The translations under genes and the position numbers were made by a program. Below, piece after piece: positions 22,078-35,090 of a DNA stretch of 64,000 nucleotides. The notes beneath the pieces were generated by a model that saw only the letters and a list, made by a program, of their open reading frames with translations, was not told the origin of the DNA and did no database searches. This DNA is from Sipunculus nudus (Eukaryota; Annelida; Sipuncula; Golfingiida; Sipunculidae). The DNA lies in NCBI GenBank assembly GCA_026874595.1, contig CM049306.1, positions 64,114,019 to 64,178,018 of the forward strand, in the 5' to 3' direction. Each line of letters begins with the position of its first letter. The stretch's first letter is position 1.

Positions 22078-23303
22078 GTATCCCCAGACAAAGTCGGGAT
22101 ACTATGGTTTCACGACGGTCCAACCGCCGCCGCCGCCGCAGAATAACATTGTGAGCGGGAAAACTCAAAAAATATTTCACTGATCTTTTTCAAACTTTAC
22201 ATTTGTATAGATATAGGTAAGGGGACGAAGCCTATTTAAAATGGGGTCATGACCTATGCTAGGAGAGTGACCTTGACCTTGAATAGGTCCATTTTTGCTG
22301 AAAATAACACAAATTCTTAAATATCTCAAGTAAGCTTGCTTGGATTTGTCCAAAAATCAAGGTGACCAAAGATCTTAGATAGCCTTGTGATATATACCAG
22401 AAACTGGTGGCACCACCTATTATCCTTTTCTTGTTTTTACGCCTTTTAATACCCCCATAATTGCCACTTAACAGTACTGTAAGCATTATAAGTAAAAAAC
22501 TGTTGGACAGATTTCTTTCATATTATGCACATGTAGAGAGATGGGTTATGGAATGAGGTCTGTTTACATTTGGGTCATGACCTTTACCATGAGAGTGGCC
22601 TTGACCTTTAATGTGTCCATTTTTGGTGAAAATCACACACCTCTTATGATATCGCCATTGTTGATAGCCATATGGATTTCAAACGTGACTTATGTATGGC
22701 CCACTACTAAAGTAAGAACCCTATAGGTTCTAGGGTCATAAGGTCAAAGGTCAAGGTCACAGGACTCGCATCTTAAAAGATACTGTGGATGCATTTTAAG
22801 CCAAACTTTCATCCCAGGTCTTCCATCTTGAATATATAGCTCACTTGCCAATAGAGGAAGACCCCTATCAATTTTGAGGTCACAAGGTCAAAGGTGAAGG
22901 TCACAGGAGCCATCTGTCCAAAAATAAGTTTCTGGATGATAATACCAGCTTTTAATGATTTATGGATTTCAAACTTGACTTGTATATGACCCGTTGGAAA
23001 AGCAAGACCTGAATTGATTTTGGGGTCACAAGGTCAAAGGTGAAGGTCACAGGACACATCTGTCCAAAAATTAGTTTCTGGATGATAATTCCTGCTTTTA
23101 TTGATGTAGCCTTGTGATGTGCCAAAAGGTCAAGGTCACAGGACCAACATCTTCAAAAAGATTGTGGATTGATAGATGGAAGAAACAATAATTGCTTGCC
23201 AAGTGTGAGTATATGCTGCTAAAAATGGGGGCCTATTCTTAAAGGGGGGGGGCATACTATGTCTGGGGATACTCTGGCACCAGCGGTGCCAAGAAATGTC
23301 TAG
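22078..23303 (+). mobile_element. Family C rolling-circle-like repeat, complete, nested in B
   Basis: Starts GTATCCCCAGACA with hairpin GTATCCC/GGGATAC, then a CCG repeat (22123-22140) and tandem cores rich in AGGTCA. Near the 3' end TGTCTGGGGATAC (23260-23272) is the exact inverse of the first 13 bases, followed by hairpin GGCACC-AGC-GGTGCC and terminal CTAG (23300-23303). The unoccupied site in the B copy at 41994-42030 reads ATTAATTATCC where here it reads ATTAATT | element | TTATC, so the element sits at TT. 1226 bp, non-coding. Confidence 0.85.
22741..22759 (+). promoter_or_regulatory. AGGTCA triple half-site (DR1 plus abutting copy)
   Basis: AGGTCA-A-AGGTCA-AGGTCA. The first pair is a direct repeat spaced by one, the layout bound by RXR/HNF4/COUP-TF-type receptors. 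The last two form TCAAGGTCA, the extended half-site of ERR/NR5A-type receptors. Regulatory use is inference. Confidence 0.4.
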
Positions 23304-24773
23304 TTATCTTTAGATGTTGATAATTCAAGTTTGTTCAAATGGTTTTGGTTCAGTGATTTTTGGCTGAGTTATGGGAAGCTTAACTTAGCCATTTTGCTGT
23401 ATTTTCCCATATGAGTGATAAACCTGCAAAACAAATTTTTGACTGACACCACCGAGGCCAATTTGTTTAATATTTTACAAGAATAATCCCCTGAATAACT
23501 CTTATAATAATTGTCTTTTATGGTTCCAAAGAATGAATTTTGGCTGAATTATAAAGATTGAATTGAGTCATTTTACCATATATGTTAGCTGTGTGAAGCA
23601 GATACATCTAGCCTGGCACCAGTTTATCAGCCTGCGATACATCATTCCTCTAGATATTTTGATAAAAAGTTTATGAATATGTCAGCTTGAAAAAAAAAAG
23701 CATTTTAGCCAGAGTCTTTCAGTATGTTTAAACAGATTTACCAACAGGCAATGATTGTGTCTGTATCTTTAAATAGGTTGAGAAACTGCCAACTGAATCA
23801 GATTTGGCAACAGATCAAGAGTTCATTCAGTGCAGCCAGATATAGGTCAAGAGTTCAATCAGTGCAGCCAAACACAAGGCATGTGATCACCTCATGGGTA
23901 TTATGTGATCACTTCATGTGTGTCATGCCCCTCAGGGCTGCATGTGGAGCTAATCTGTGAGCTTATGCAAAGGTGTGGCTACTATTTCAGATTTGGCAAC
24001 AGGCCAAAGGTCAGTCTGGATCTATTGATTGCTTTGGCAGACTGCCAACTGTGACAGATTATGCAACAGGTCAAGAGTTCACTCAGTGCAGCCAGGTTCT
24101 GGTCAAAAGTTCACTCAGTCTAGCCAGGTGCAGGTCATGAGTTCACATAGTGCTAGCAATTTGTCACAGTTAGCTCGGAGCAACTGCCTTTCTCACCTAA
24201 GCCTGGTCAGCCCCATGCATCCGACTCAAGGTAAATTTGATGTATTGGCCTGATATTTTGACCTATGGGTCTTTGATAGCTTTCTCATTCACAAGACAGG
24301 TGTCGCGTCCTACAATGACTTATGCACAGTGTATGTGCCTGCTTATTTCTACAGAGGAATTTTAAGTATCAGCCTGAGATTGGGCATATTTATACATATC
24401 AAATAGCTTTGTCGTATACAAGATGTGTGGTGCTACCTACAATGATTTTTGCACAATGGTGTCCCAGCTTATTTCTCAGGAGGGGGTTTGATATATCAGT
24501 CTGAAATTGGGCATATGTATATATCTCTGATAGCTTTGTTGTATACAAGACTGGTGGTGCCAGCTTCAATCATTTTTGTGTTGTGTGCACCCATGCCAGA
24601 ATTTCAGCAGTGATGTTTGTGTAATTGTTTCTTATATTCAAATTGTTTAGTAATTGCATTGTTCATATACATGAAAAGTAATAGTTCAGCATTGAAGCAT
24701 TATACCTCGTGTGTTTCCAAAGGCACAGGTTCGCATTAAGCCTGTAGGTATACAGTCACTTAAAATAAACTAG

Positions 24774-25269
24774 ACCAATGGTTCTAAAGATATATGTGTG
24801 TACTTTCTAGTAACACCTACCATGTGCGAGAAAAATTCAGTTTTAACTCAGTATATTGGTCAATCAACCTGCATGCTCCAATTATGTTAATTTTCATGCA
24901 AATGTGTAAAATTTATTTATTTAAAAAAAAAATAGGATTAGAAATAAACAAGATCTTATTGAAACATATTCTTGCCTGAGGAGAATGAACATAAAGTGAT
25001 AAGCTCTGTCATCGCCCCTCCGTTAACATTAAATATATATTAATTGTAAAATTATTCCTATTAAACTGTTGAAATAACTTTCATATGCTGTATGGGTATG
25101 GAATTAAGCTATTTAAGACTGAAATTTGAAAGCAAATTATATATTCAGTTGTGAATTATTGCAGATGTTAAACTTTAAAAAAATTTGATATAATAAATAA
25201 ATTAAGAAATGAATGAAACTTCATATATATTATCAGCTTTGTTTGTCTACCAGTCTGTCTGTCCTTTTT
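24774..25269. other. No gene identified
   Basis: AT-rich, low complexity in places. I see no repeats shared with the rest of the window. Confidence 0.4.
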
Positions 25270-27660
25270 AGCGAACCTGTGAGCTTATGCGATGGTGCAG
25301 CATCGTCCGTCGTGCGTTGTCTGTGGTGTGTCGTCTGTACGTTAACCATAGCTATCTCAAAAACGGCAGAAGCTAGCAACACCAAATTTTTTGCAAATAA
25401 TCAGTCATCTGAAAAACTCTATCGGATTTGTTTATTTTTAGCTCAGCTGACTATAAGTCATCTGAGCTATAGTCGTGGTCCATTGTCTGTCGTCCTTCTG
25501 TCTGTCCGTCCGTCTGTCCCTCCTTCCATCTGTCTGTAGATGTGGCACGTTTTGAAACCGTAAGACCTAGGATTCCAAAATTCGGCAAAAAATTAGATGT
25601 CCCCAAGATCTCCTACCAAGCCGAAAACTGGGTCTTTGCGACTTTGTTCCTTTGAGAAATTAAGGAAAAACCTCAGTTTTTTTTATTAAAAACCTATTTT
25701 TACACTTCAGGACTGCCTAATATCAAAACCACTCATCTGTTTTTCCTCATATTTACCATCAATAATCCTCTTTATAGTTCCTATGTACATGCCAGAAATT
25801 AGGTCTGTATTATATAATTTAAAAAAGTTATGGGCCCAAACATAATGCATTTTGTAAATAATCAGGAAAGAAATTTGATCACTTAACACAAAACTTGTTA
25901 AAGCTAAGCACTTTTTTCCAGTAATATTACTTTTATTAATCAAAATTAAATTGTATACCCAAAATGAGATCAAAATCTTTAAAATTTTTTTAAATATTAG
26001 CAAAAATATAAAATTGGTACCTTAAATTTTGCCCAACTTTGATCATGGCACGTTTTTTTTCCTGTAACTGCTGTGGATTTAATTTTCAAAGCATGTTTTT
26101 GTTAGCATTTCCACTGTTAACACCATGATTTGACACCAGTTAATCAAAAACTGTAGATTTTATTCAAGTTTTAAAGCACAATGTCACATATTGTTTACAT
26201 CAAGCTAGTGTTATGCAGTTTGCTAGAGCTCAGCTCCAGAGCTTCAGCTCTAAGTTCATTTGACATACATGCAGTTAGATGTCTCCAAAATCCCCTATCA
26301 TGCCAAGAATTTGGTCACTAGGACTTAATTCCTTCGAGATATTAATGAAAATCTTCATTTTTCCATTAAAAACCCATTGTTACACTGTAAGACTGCCTAA
26401 TATCAAAACCACTGATCTGACTTTGATCATATATATTATACATATTTTTCTATACATTCGCTATGCACATGCCAGAAATGATGTCAGTATGGCATATTTT
26501 TTTAAGTTATGGGCCCAAACATAATGCACTTTTTAAAAAATCAAGAAATATAATTACTAACCTAAGATGAGAATTGCTGAAGCTGGAGACTTTTTTTCAG
26601 GAATATAACTTTATTTAATCAATATTCAATTGTTTACCCAAACTTGATCTGAATTTTGCAAATTTTTCAAGTTATTAGCATAAATAAAAAATCAATACCT
26701 TAAATTTTGTCCAACTTTGGCAATGGCACGTTTTTTCCCTGTAAGCACTGTTGATTTAATTTTCAAAGCATATATACATAAGGATTTAATCTTTTGAAAT
26801 CTGAAATTTCAAAGGAATAGATTGAAAAGAGTAGCTTTTATTCAAGTTTTCATACACCATATCAAGTGTTGTTTACATCTAGCCCACCTAGTAGTACAGC
26901 CTTCACTTGCATTATGTAACCCACCCCAGGCAGCTTGCCTTGGCTCAGCTTGGCCACTACTAGCAGGCTTCCCCTCTGCCCTGCACACCCCCACCCCAGA
27001 TGGTGCATCAACTAGATGAATGTTATAATTTTCTGTATTTCATTTTATTCTTGGCTATGCAATGCTACATTTTAGATTTTGTGATTTTAATATGACCCAA
27101 TATGAGTTACACTCTGGATATATAATGATTGCAACTTAGAATTCTAATATTTTAACTTATTTTTTCAGTTTTTTTTAATACAAATTTATAAAACTTGTAA
27201 ATAAAAAAAAATTAATCAGATAAAACTATTTAATGGAAAAAGTGGATATGCTTAAATAATAGGCTTATTTATAAACTTAAATGCATTATTTCCATGAAAG
27301 TGAAATAAAGGTATTAGTCCATTCTGTCCACTGGCCTGTCCATCTGTAAATTTTTCATATGCATCACAGTATCTCAAAACTTTTACTGTTTTTCTTCATG
27401 ACAGTCTTGTCAGAGTATTAGTTTGCAAACATATATTTAGAACTTTACTATAACCAAGTAGGAGGGCCTCTTTCCTCTTAGCTTCTCATATGCTTATATA
27501 AATGAAAAACATTAAAATAGAATATTTTGCATTTGCAAACATTTCAAACTTAAGCTGAGCTCCGTGACCCATGGGTCCCTTGTTTTTCTAACTGCATTTT
27601 CTTAGATTTTACAGTGAAAAAAGCTAAAAAAAGCTTTAAAGATCTTCTTTTCCCAAACTG
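25270..27660 (+). mobile_element. Family B fragment carrying a nested A
   Basis: B start AGCGAACCTGTGAGCTTATGC at 25270, GTCGTCC/GTCGTGC repeat, B core up to TTTGTTTATTTTT; A (25440-27582) intervenes. B continues at 27583 with TTTTTCTAACTGCATTTTC, matching the unbroken sequence at 21459 and 41396. B is lost after about 27660. Confidence 0.7.
25440..27582 (+). mobile_element. Family A repeat, full length, nested in B
   Basis: A start with full 5' hairpin and GTCY repeat, two core units, a C-rich but not homopolymeric stretch at about 26985, 3' end GCTGAGCTCCGTGACCCATGGGTCCCTTG. 2143 bp. The B sequence on either side joins at a T-run, with no duplication beyond Ts. Confidence 0.8.
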
Positions 27661-28121
27661 GTTGAACCTCAGAAGATCATAAGACTAAACATCTTGACTA
27701 TTTAACCTTTGAAAGTAATGTTGGCAGTATAATAACAGTATTTTCAGTTTGGTCTTGTTTTACAGTTTTGAAAATTTTGTGGATGTGTACACGTGTGTGA
27801 AATGGGGGGGGGGGGGGGGTAAATTAGATGGGTCTCCATAAAAGAATAGGAATTCAGGTAAAAAACAGGTAAAAGTGAGAGTATTTGAATACAAATACTA
27901 TCAGTGTGTATTCATGAATGCATTCATGACGATATTCTATAATATTATTTTAATTATCCTTTATTTTATTTATATTATTTTAAAAAATCCATATGATCCT
28001 GTTATTATTTTTAATTAAAATTATATTTGGCATAATATTTGTTATTAAATTTTAATAAATAGTTAAACTCTAATATTACATGTGCTAGTGCTACTCTTGG
28101 GTTGGATAACCTGTAATTATT
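27661..28121. other. Type-H AT-rich repeat, with poly-G
   Basis: 27840-28121 resembles the AT-rich block at 33180-33470 and 40400-40690 (ATTCATGAATGCATTCA, TTTTAATAAATAGTTAAAC). A 16-G run is at 27804-27819. No gene. Confidence 0.5.
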
Positions 28122-28529
28122 GTATCCCCAGACAAAGTCGGGATACTATGGTTTAAGCAGATTTCATTTGGACGCAATAACTCAAAAAATATTTTAAGGA
28201 TCTTTACCAAACTTGACATGTGCATAGATATGGTAGAGAGGACAAAGTCTTTTCAAAATGGGGTCATGACCTTTATTAGGAGAGTGACCTTGACCTTGAA
28301 TAGTTCCATTTTTTTGGAAAATCACACAAATTCTTAAATATCTCAAGATATACATGGATTGATCCAAAATTCAAGTTGACCAAAGATCTTGGATAGTGTT
28401 GTCATGTACCGGAAACTGGTGGCACCACCTGTTATCCTTTTCTTGTGTTCATGCTGTTTAATACCCCATCATTGCCACTAAACAGTACTGTGAGCATTAT
28501 AAGTCAAAAAGTAATTGACAGATTTTTTT
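28122..28529 (+). mobile_element. Family C 5' fragment
   Basis: Starts GTATCCCCAGACAAAG with the C hairpin, inserted into type-H sequence after CTGTAATTATT. One core unit follows, with TGACCTTGACCT and GGTGGCACCACC (about 28419), then it is interrupted by A at a T-run. I cannot find its 3' half downstream. Confidence 0.65.
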
Positions 28530-28739
28530 AGCTCAGCTGACTATACATCATGTGAGATATAGTCGCGATCAATTGTCCGTCCATCCATCCAGATGTCTGT
28601 TGTTAAGACTGGCATGTTTCGACAACATTGGACCTACGAATCTGAAATTCGGCATACAGTTAGATGTCCCCAAAATCTCCGACCATGCCGCAAATATTAC
28701 TATGTTCCTTCGAGATATTAAGGAAAAACCTCAATTTTT

Positions 28740-31604
28740 AGATCAGCTGACTGAAAGTCATCTGAGCTATAGCGATCACTTTTTGTCCGTCATCCATTCG
28801 GCTGTGTGGCCATCAGTTAACAGGGCACAAATTGTAACCGCTGGACCTGGAATCTTCTTATTAGCATCCTGGGAGGTCCATAAAAAAATCTGCTTGGAAA
28901 CCTGAAATTAGGTCTCTTTTACCCATATTTCCCAAGCTGTTGGTCTCATAAGTACCCCCCAGAAAAATAAAAAAATTGATACAAAAGCTTAAGTATCTGA
29001 ATAACTACTGCATTGATCTCCATAATTCTTTACATGAATATTGATCATGGAGTGTTCCATCAGTTTCTGCAAACTGGTGGTGCCACCTGTATTTTTTCAT
29101 ATTTTTACTAATTTTTTTCTCTATTTTTGAGACCTTCGAAGAAGTTGTCAGTTGTTAACAAGGCACAAATCGTGAACACTGGACCTGGAATCTTCTTACT
29201 TGACATCAAGGGAGGTCCATGAAAAGCCGCTGTGGAAATATGAAATTAGGTCTCTGTTACCCATATTCTCGGAGCTATGGGGCTCATAAGTACCCCTCAG
29301 AATAATTAAAAATTTGATACAAATGCCCCAGTATCTGAATAACTAATGCATTGATCACCATGATTTTTTGCATGCATCCTGAACATTGACTGTTTCTTCA
29401 GTTCCTGCAGAGCGGTGGCGCCACCTGTATTTTTTCAAATTTTCACGTATTTTTTTCTCTATTTTTGAGACCTCAAATAAAGCCTCCTCTGTTTACAAGG
29501 CACAAATCGTAACCGCTGGACCTAGAATCTTCATACTTCACAACTCGTGAGGACATTAAAAAATATCCTTGGAAACCTGAAAATAGGTCTCAGTCACATA
29601 TATTCTCCAAGCTATTGGGCTAGAAAGTACCCCAAAGAATAATTAAAATTTTGATACAAACGCTCCAGTATCTGAATAACTAATGCATTGATCAACATGA
29701 TTCTTTGCATGCTTACTGATCATGGACTGTTTCTTCAGTTGCTGCAGGCTGGTGGCGCCACCTGCATTTTTCAAATTTTCACCATTTTGTTTCTAATTTT
29801 AGGACCATTCAAATAAAGCATCATCTGTTAACAGGGCAGAATCATCACTCTTTACCTAGAATCTTCAAGCTTATCATCAAAAGAGGTCCATGAAAAGTCT
29901 TCTTGGATACCTGAAATTATGTCTCTGTTACCCATATCCTCTGAGCTATTGGGCTTCTAATTACCCCCAGAATAATTAAAAATGTGATACAAAAGCTTCT
30001 GTAACTAATGCATTGATTGCTATGATTCTTTGCATGCCTTTTGATCATGGAGTGCTTCATCAGTTCCTGTAGACTGGTGGTGCCACATGTATTTTTTTAT
30101 TTTTCACGAATTTTTCTGTATTTTTGAGACCTTCAAATGAAGCAGTCATCTGTTAACAAGCCACAAATCATTACTGTTTGACCTAGAATCTTCTAACTTG
30201 ACAACCGGGGAGTTCCATGAAAAGACCTCACTCAAACCTGAAATTAGGTTTCTGTTACGCATATCCTCTGAGCAGTGGGGCTCATAAGCACCCCCAGAAT
30301 AATTAAAAATGTGATACAAAAGCTTCTATATATGAATAACTAATGCACTGATTGCTATGATTCTTTGCATGCTTTTTGATCATGGAGTGCTTCATCAGTT
30401 TCTGTTGACTGGTGGCTTTTGAAGTATTCCACATTTTGTCCTCTAGTTTGGTACACCAATTGTTTCCACCATTTTCTCAGATTAGGTCAAAACCTGGCAA
30501 CCTTGACCTTTCTCTTCAAGGTGAAATTGCCAAAATGTAACATTTTATGAATCTCATAACTTTTGTAGTATTTCCAATTTTGTCCTCAAATTTGGTACAC
30601 CAATTGTAACTACCAAGCATTCAGATGAGTTTGAAACCTGGTGACCCTGACCAGAATCTTCAAGGTAAAATCAGTGGAATTATAGTTATAGTTTTGTGGA
30701 CTAGATAACTTTTGAAGGGCTTCATATTTTCCTCCAAAATTTGCAACACTCATTGTTCCTACCAAAATCTTGGACATGATAGAAATCCTGTGACCTTGAC
30801 CTTAATCTTCAAGGTCAAATTTATGCAATTCTAGGCTGATGGGGACCCCAATAACTTTGTAAGTAGTAAAGATTTTTCTTCAAATTTGATACACCAGATC
30901 TTTCAGCCAAAATGTTATCAGAGTTAAAAAAACAGTGACCTTGACCTTCAAGGTCTAATCTGCCAAGATCTAGATTCATGGTTTTGAGATATTGCATATT
31001 TTACCCCTAATGTTTTGGGATGACCCATATGGGGGAAACATATATCTGTTTTGCACTGCACAAACTGAGCCATTTTAGTTTTGATTATTTTAACACATTT
31101 TTATGTCTATTTTTTAGAACTTAAAATTAAGCAGTTGTACATCAATAGGGCACAAATCATGATGTTAGACCTAGAATCTTCATACCTGACATCCTTAGAG
31201 TTCCATGAAAATATCCTTGGAAAATTGAAATTAGGTCATGGTTAACTATATTTTGCAAATTAGGGGAGAAAACATGATTTTTAAGCACCAAGTAAGTCAG
31301 GTGGGGCACAAATTGTTATCCATTAATCCTCATACATGACTTTCATGGAAGTACCTAAAAATCTCCTTGGAAACCTGAAATGTCACTCTAACCCATTTTC
31401 TACAAGCTGTGTGAAAGAACTTGATTTTAACACTTAATTAGTCAGGAGGGCATAAATGGAAGCAGCTGCATGTAGGTTAAGATCACTGTAACCTTTATCT
31501 AAGGGCTATTGGCAAAATTCATGATTTTGACTCTAAGAGTCTTTTTGCCCCTTTGTTCAAGGCTCCTAGAATTCAGCTGAGCGTCATGGCCCATGGGCCA
31601 CTTG
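28740..31604 (+). mobile_element. Family A' repeat nested in A
   Basis: Starts AGATCAGCTGACTGAAAGTC (A-type hairpin), GTCC/ATCC stretch, GTTAACAGGGCACAAATTG. About four 330-bp core units with the palindrome near 29073, 29413, 29750 and 30073, then different shorter units with TGACCTTGACCTT. Ends CAGCTGAGCGTCATGGCCCATGGGCCACTTG. 2865 bp. It lies exactly in the T6 run of A where another A' (50922) and a B (41263) also lie. Confidence 0.8.
31587..31600 (+). other. 3' palindrome with compensatory change
   Basis: TGGCCCATGGGCCA, against TGACCCATGGGTCA in other A' copies: both arms changed so pairing is kept. Confidence 0.7.
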
Positions 31605-33010
31605 TTTATTAAAATCTATTTTCACACTTCAGGACTGCCTAATATCAAAACCACTCATCTGGTTTTCTTCATATTTACCATAAATATTCCTCTATATAGA
31701 TCCTATGTACATGCCAGATATTAAGTCAGTATTATATAATGTAAAAAAAGTTATGGGCCCAAACATAATGGACTTTGTAAAAAAATCAGGGAAGATATTT
31801 GATCACTTAAGACCAAAAATGTTAAACCTAGGGACTTTTTCTCAGTAATACAACTTTAGTTAATCAAAACTTAATTGTATACCAAAAATTAGATCAAAAT
31901 CTTTTAAATTTTTTAAAATATTAGCAAAAATATAAAATTGGTACCTTAAATTTTGCCCAAATTTTTTCTCGTAAGTAAATTTATTTTTCACAGCCAGGAT
32001 ACATGTGGATTTAATCTGTTGCATTCTAAAATTTGAAAGTAAAAGCATAAAAATTGTTCTAATTATTTAAGTTTTTCAGATGCTCTTATGTATTTTTCAT
32101 TTTGTATATCCAAGACCAAGTATATCCAAGACCCCAGCCTTGCCTAGGAAACCTTATTAGTGATGCAGCACTGGCAGAACACCCCTGCTGTAATAAACAT
32201 ACACTTATTCTCATGGGCCCTACCCTAACACCCCCCCCCCCCCCACCACCACCACCACCACCATCACCAATTATATTGCAATACATGGTTTGTTATTGTC
32301 AACTGTATTTCTTTAAATGTAAAGCTGTTTTTGATTCAATGTGCACAACTTTTCTTGAAATATTAATTCAAAAGTAATCCAAGAGATGCCATGTTGTTCT
32401 GATGTAGCATTTTAAAGCAATTATTTCCTTTTGAATAATTAAACAAAATATAATTTAACCCATCAGTAGGCATAATTTGATAATATATGAAACAAATCAT
32501 GGATAAATAAAGGTGCAATTTAAAATTGTGAATTCAAGAGTGTTATTTTCATATATTTATTGCTTTGCAAATTTAAAAAATATATTTTATAAAAAAAAAA
32601 AGAAATATCTGTGTGCATAATGTGATGTTACCTGACTAAATTAAGTATAAATGTTGATGCAATTTAGATTTGTTAATCAATTTAAATATTCAGATATATA
32701 TGATATACTGTAAATATATGGTAAAATTTATAAACTTGAAAAAATGACTTAACAAAAGAAAAAATAGGATCTAATGCAAATATTTGTTCATTATTTTACT
32801 GTCTCAGTGGAATGGAAATTAAAGTTATTTGTTTTGTTTTCCATCTCTCTGCCTGTTTTTAAATATTTAAAAATAATTTAATTTCAATTAAATTTTATCC
32901 TTTTCATATATGTAGAGGTGCTGGAACTCCCACCAGTCACTGAGCCCTAGTTCCTGAGCACTGAGGATAGTATTTTTATCAGCTGTGCACAGTGACCCAT
33001 GGGTCCCTTG

Positions 33011-33793
33011 TTTGAATATAAATTAAAGCCATAAAACCAGGTACTTTAGATCATTATTTAAATTTGTGAAATTTGTATATTTTCTGGATTCTCAAAAACT
33101 TTGTTTTGCTGAAACTGAATAAATACCCGACATGGTGCTAATACTTTGCTATGAATATGAATATGTACTTCATAATTTCATGCATAAGAATAGGAATACA
33201 GGTAAAAATGAAAGAATTTGAATACAAATGCAAATACTTTCAAAATGTATTCATGAATGCATTCAAGAATATATTCTTTATTATTATTTTAATAATTATT
33301 TATTTTGATTATATTATTAAAAAAATCTTTTAAGATGATACTGTTATTATTTTTAATTTAAATTTTATTTGTCACAATATTTGTTACTAGTTTTTAATAA
33401 ATATTTTTACTTATATTATTTGTACTAGAGCTACTCTTTGGTAGGGAAAACCTGTAATTATTAAATAACAGTTAACTCATTTGTAAAAGCATAATTAACA
33501 TGATTGATAATGGACATTTTTTTTCCAAATAATTCTACTGCAATGTAGGTAAAGTTGTATGACCAAGTCAAAACCTATGTGACAATAGCACACCATTTCC
33601 AACTGTTAATAATATAAATGACATCAATCCTCTTCCCTGTCTCAAAATCTTACATAGCTTGAGTTAAACACCATCAACTTATAATACAGCTTATATTACC
33701 ACACAAAACCAGCATTTGCCTACCTCCTCTTCCAAATCATTCCAAATTTTGTGATCATATATAACAGCTGAGCGCCGTGACTCATGGGTCCCT
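33011..33793 (+). mobile_element. Type-H 3' part of an A-related element
   Basis: Begins TTTGAATATAAATTAAAGCC and ends GCTGAGCGCCGTGACTCATGGGTCCCTG. 40236-41026 is a close copy along its whole length. It has the A 3' end but a different interior, and no 5' hairpin in this window. Confidence 0.55.
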
Positions 33794-33901
33794 GAAATGA
33801 AGATAAAAATGAGTTTTTCCTTTTAATTGGAATTTTAAAATGATTATAAATATAAACATCAATATGAATATACAAAGGCATATATTTTGAAAATCTATAC
33901 T

Positions 33902-34473
33902 TAGTGGTCGGAGTCGGTTCCTATTTCATAATTGATCATCGGTTTGAGCAAACCGATCAATGAAATGAATAATTGGTTCAGGCAAATAAAAAGAAACATG
34001 CAGTTTTCTGAAAACTGTACATTCTTAACCAAGCCCGCTTGTTTTAGTAAAGAAAAGAAGTTTTTGCCTTTTTTATATTTTCCCATTATTAGTAAAATAT
34101 GCTTTTAAAAGTTTCATTTTAATTATTTATAAAAATCAAGAATTAAACCACAATCCAGGACATCTACTTGCTTCATAGACCCGGAGAATTTTTGGAGCAT
34201 TTTAACGCCATACCGCCCATATTGTGCAATGTACATCTCGTTACAAAACTCCCCGCTTATTCTGCAGCTCCCTGCCAGTTCACAGAGGTTTATTACGTCC
34301 TCTGTTCTCGCATCTACCGTAGTAAACTCAGTTACATACAGAAGTTATTTGGGAATAAAAGACTCATTATCATGATTATGATGTAATTGATAGTTGCCTT
34401 TGGTAATCGAGCGCTTGAAAGTGGCAGCAAACTGACTGACTTTCGATAAAACTCGATGATCGGCCCACCACTA
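33902..34473. mobile_element. hAT-type MITE with perfect 8-bp duplication
   Basis: Ends TAGTGGTCGG... and ...CGGCCCACCACTA are inverted repeats (TAGTGGTSGG), and TCTATACT is duplicated at 33894-33901 and 34474-34481. An 8-bp duplication with TAGTGG/CAGNGG-type ends is the hAT hallmark. Near the left end a perfect 9-bp stem ATCGGTTTG-AG-CAAACCGAT is a likely subterminal transposase site. 572 bp, no transposase; the ORF at 34168-34386 matches nothing I know. Confidence 0.85.
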
Positions 34474-34708
34474 TCTATACTATTGCTTTGGCATAATTAG
34501 TCCTAATTATAAATTTGTTCAAATAATTGAGTCAATTCATTCCCATGTCTCTTTTAAAATTTAAAATTCACTATTTGAAGACAGTTTGCTAGATTAAATA
34601 AATATCAAGTAACATTTATATTTTGAGTATAAATGGGCTTTATGAGCTGAAGCACATCAGAATTATGGTGGGTCTATTCCACTGATATGACATGTACAAT
34701 TCATCATT

Positions 34709-35090
34709 AGCGAATCTGTGAGCTTATGCGATGGTGTGGCATCATCTGTCCTCCTTGTCTGTAGGTTACACTATAGGTATACTATACTGTAGGTATACTA
34801 TACTGTAGGTATACTATCTTGAAAACGGCAGGATTTTATGCAAAAAAATTAGTCATCTGAAAGTGCTATCTGAAAAGCACTTTCAGATTTTGCTTATTTT
34901 TTAGCTAACTGCATTTTCTTAGATTTTATAGCCGGGAAAAAAGCTAAGAACCTTTAAAAATCCTCTCCCAAACTGTTTAGCCAAACTGTCCAAATTTTTC
35001 ATAGAAATGATTACTTGAACAATCTCTCTCAAATTTGTTTGAATGGTTCAAGATGAAAGGTTAATACTAATTGAAGAGGGAGATTATCAG
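34709..35090 (+). mobile_element. Family B 5' fragment
   Basis: AGCGAATCTGTGAGCTTATGCGATGG start, then a 16-bp tandem (AGGTATACTATACTGT, about 34777-34812) where the GTCY tract normally lies, then B core to about 35055. Interrupted downstream by the SINE. Confidence 0.65.

Larger units (their letters stand above)
21307..24773 (+). mobile_element. Family B repeat with nested C
   Basis: Starts AGGGAACCTGTGAGCTTATGC and a GTCC-rich stretch. The 3' side at 24724-24734 has CACAGGTTCGC, the exact inverse of the B start GCGAACCTGTG, followed by a CTGTA/TACAG hairpin (24742-24755). The precise 3' end is uncertain (24756 to the CTAG at 24770-24773). Family C (22078-23303) sits inside. Net length about 2.2 kb. 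The core carries GGTGGCGCCACC at 21777-21788 and related palindromes at about 24550. Confidence 0.65.
28530..33010 (+). mobile_element. Family A repeat with nested A'
   Basis: A start (hairpin degraded: AGTCAT changed to CATCATGTGAGAT) and GTCC/ATCC repeat. A' occupies 28740-31604. A resumes with TTTATTAAAATCTATTTTC, and the 3' half has a 14-C tract followed by CCA repeats (32231-32270). Ends GCTGTGCACAGTGACCCATGGGTCCCTTG at 33010. Net 1616 bp. Confidence 0.75.

Noticed and set aside
27804-27819. G16 run as a functional G-quadruplex promoter
   Set aside because: No gene lies nearby; homopolymer slippage is the simpler explanation.
32086-32377. Poly-glycine and poly-proline ORFs on both strands
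   Set aside because: They arise from the C tract and CCA repeat inside a family A copy.
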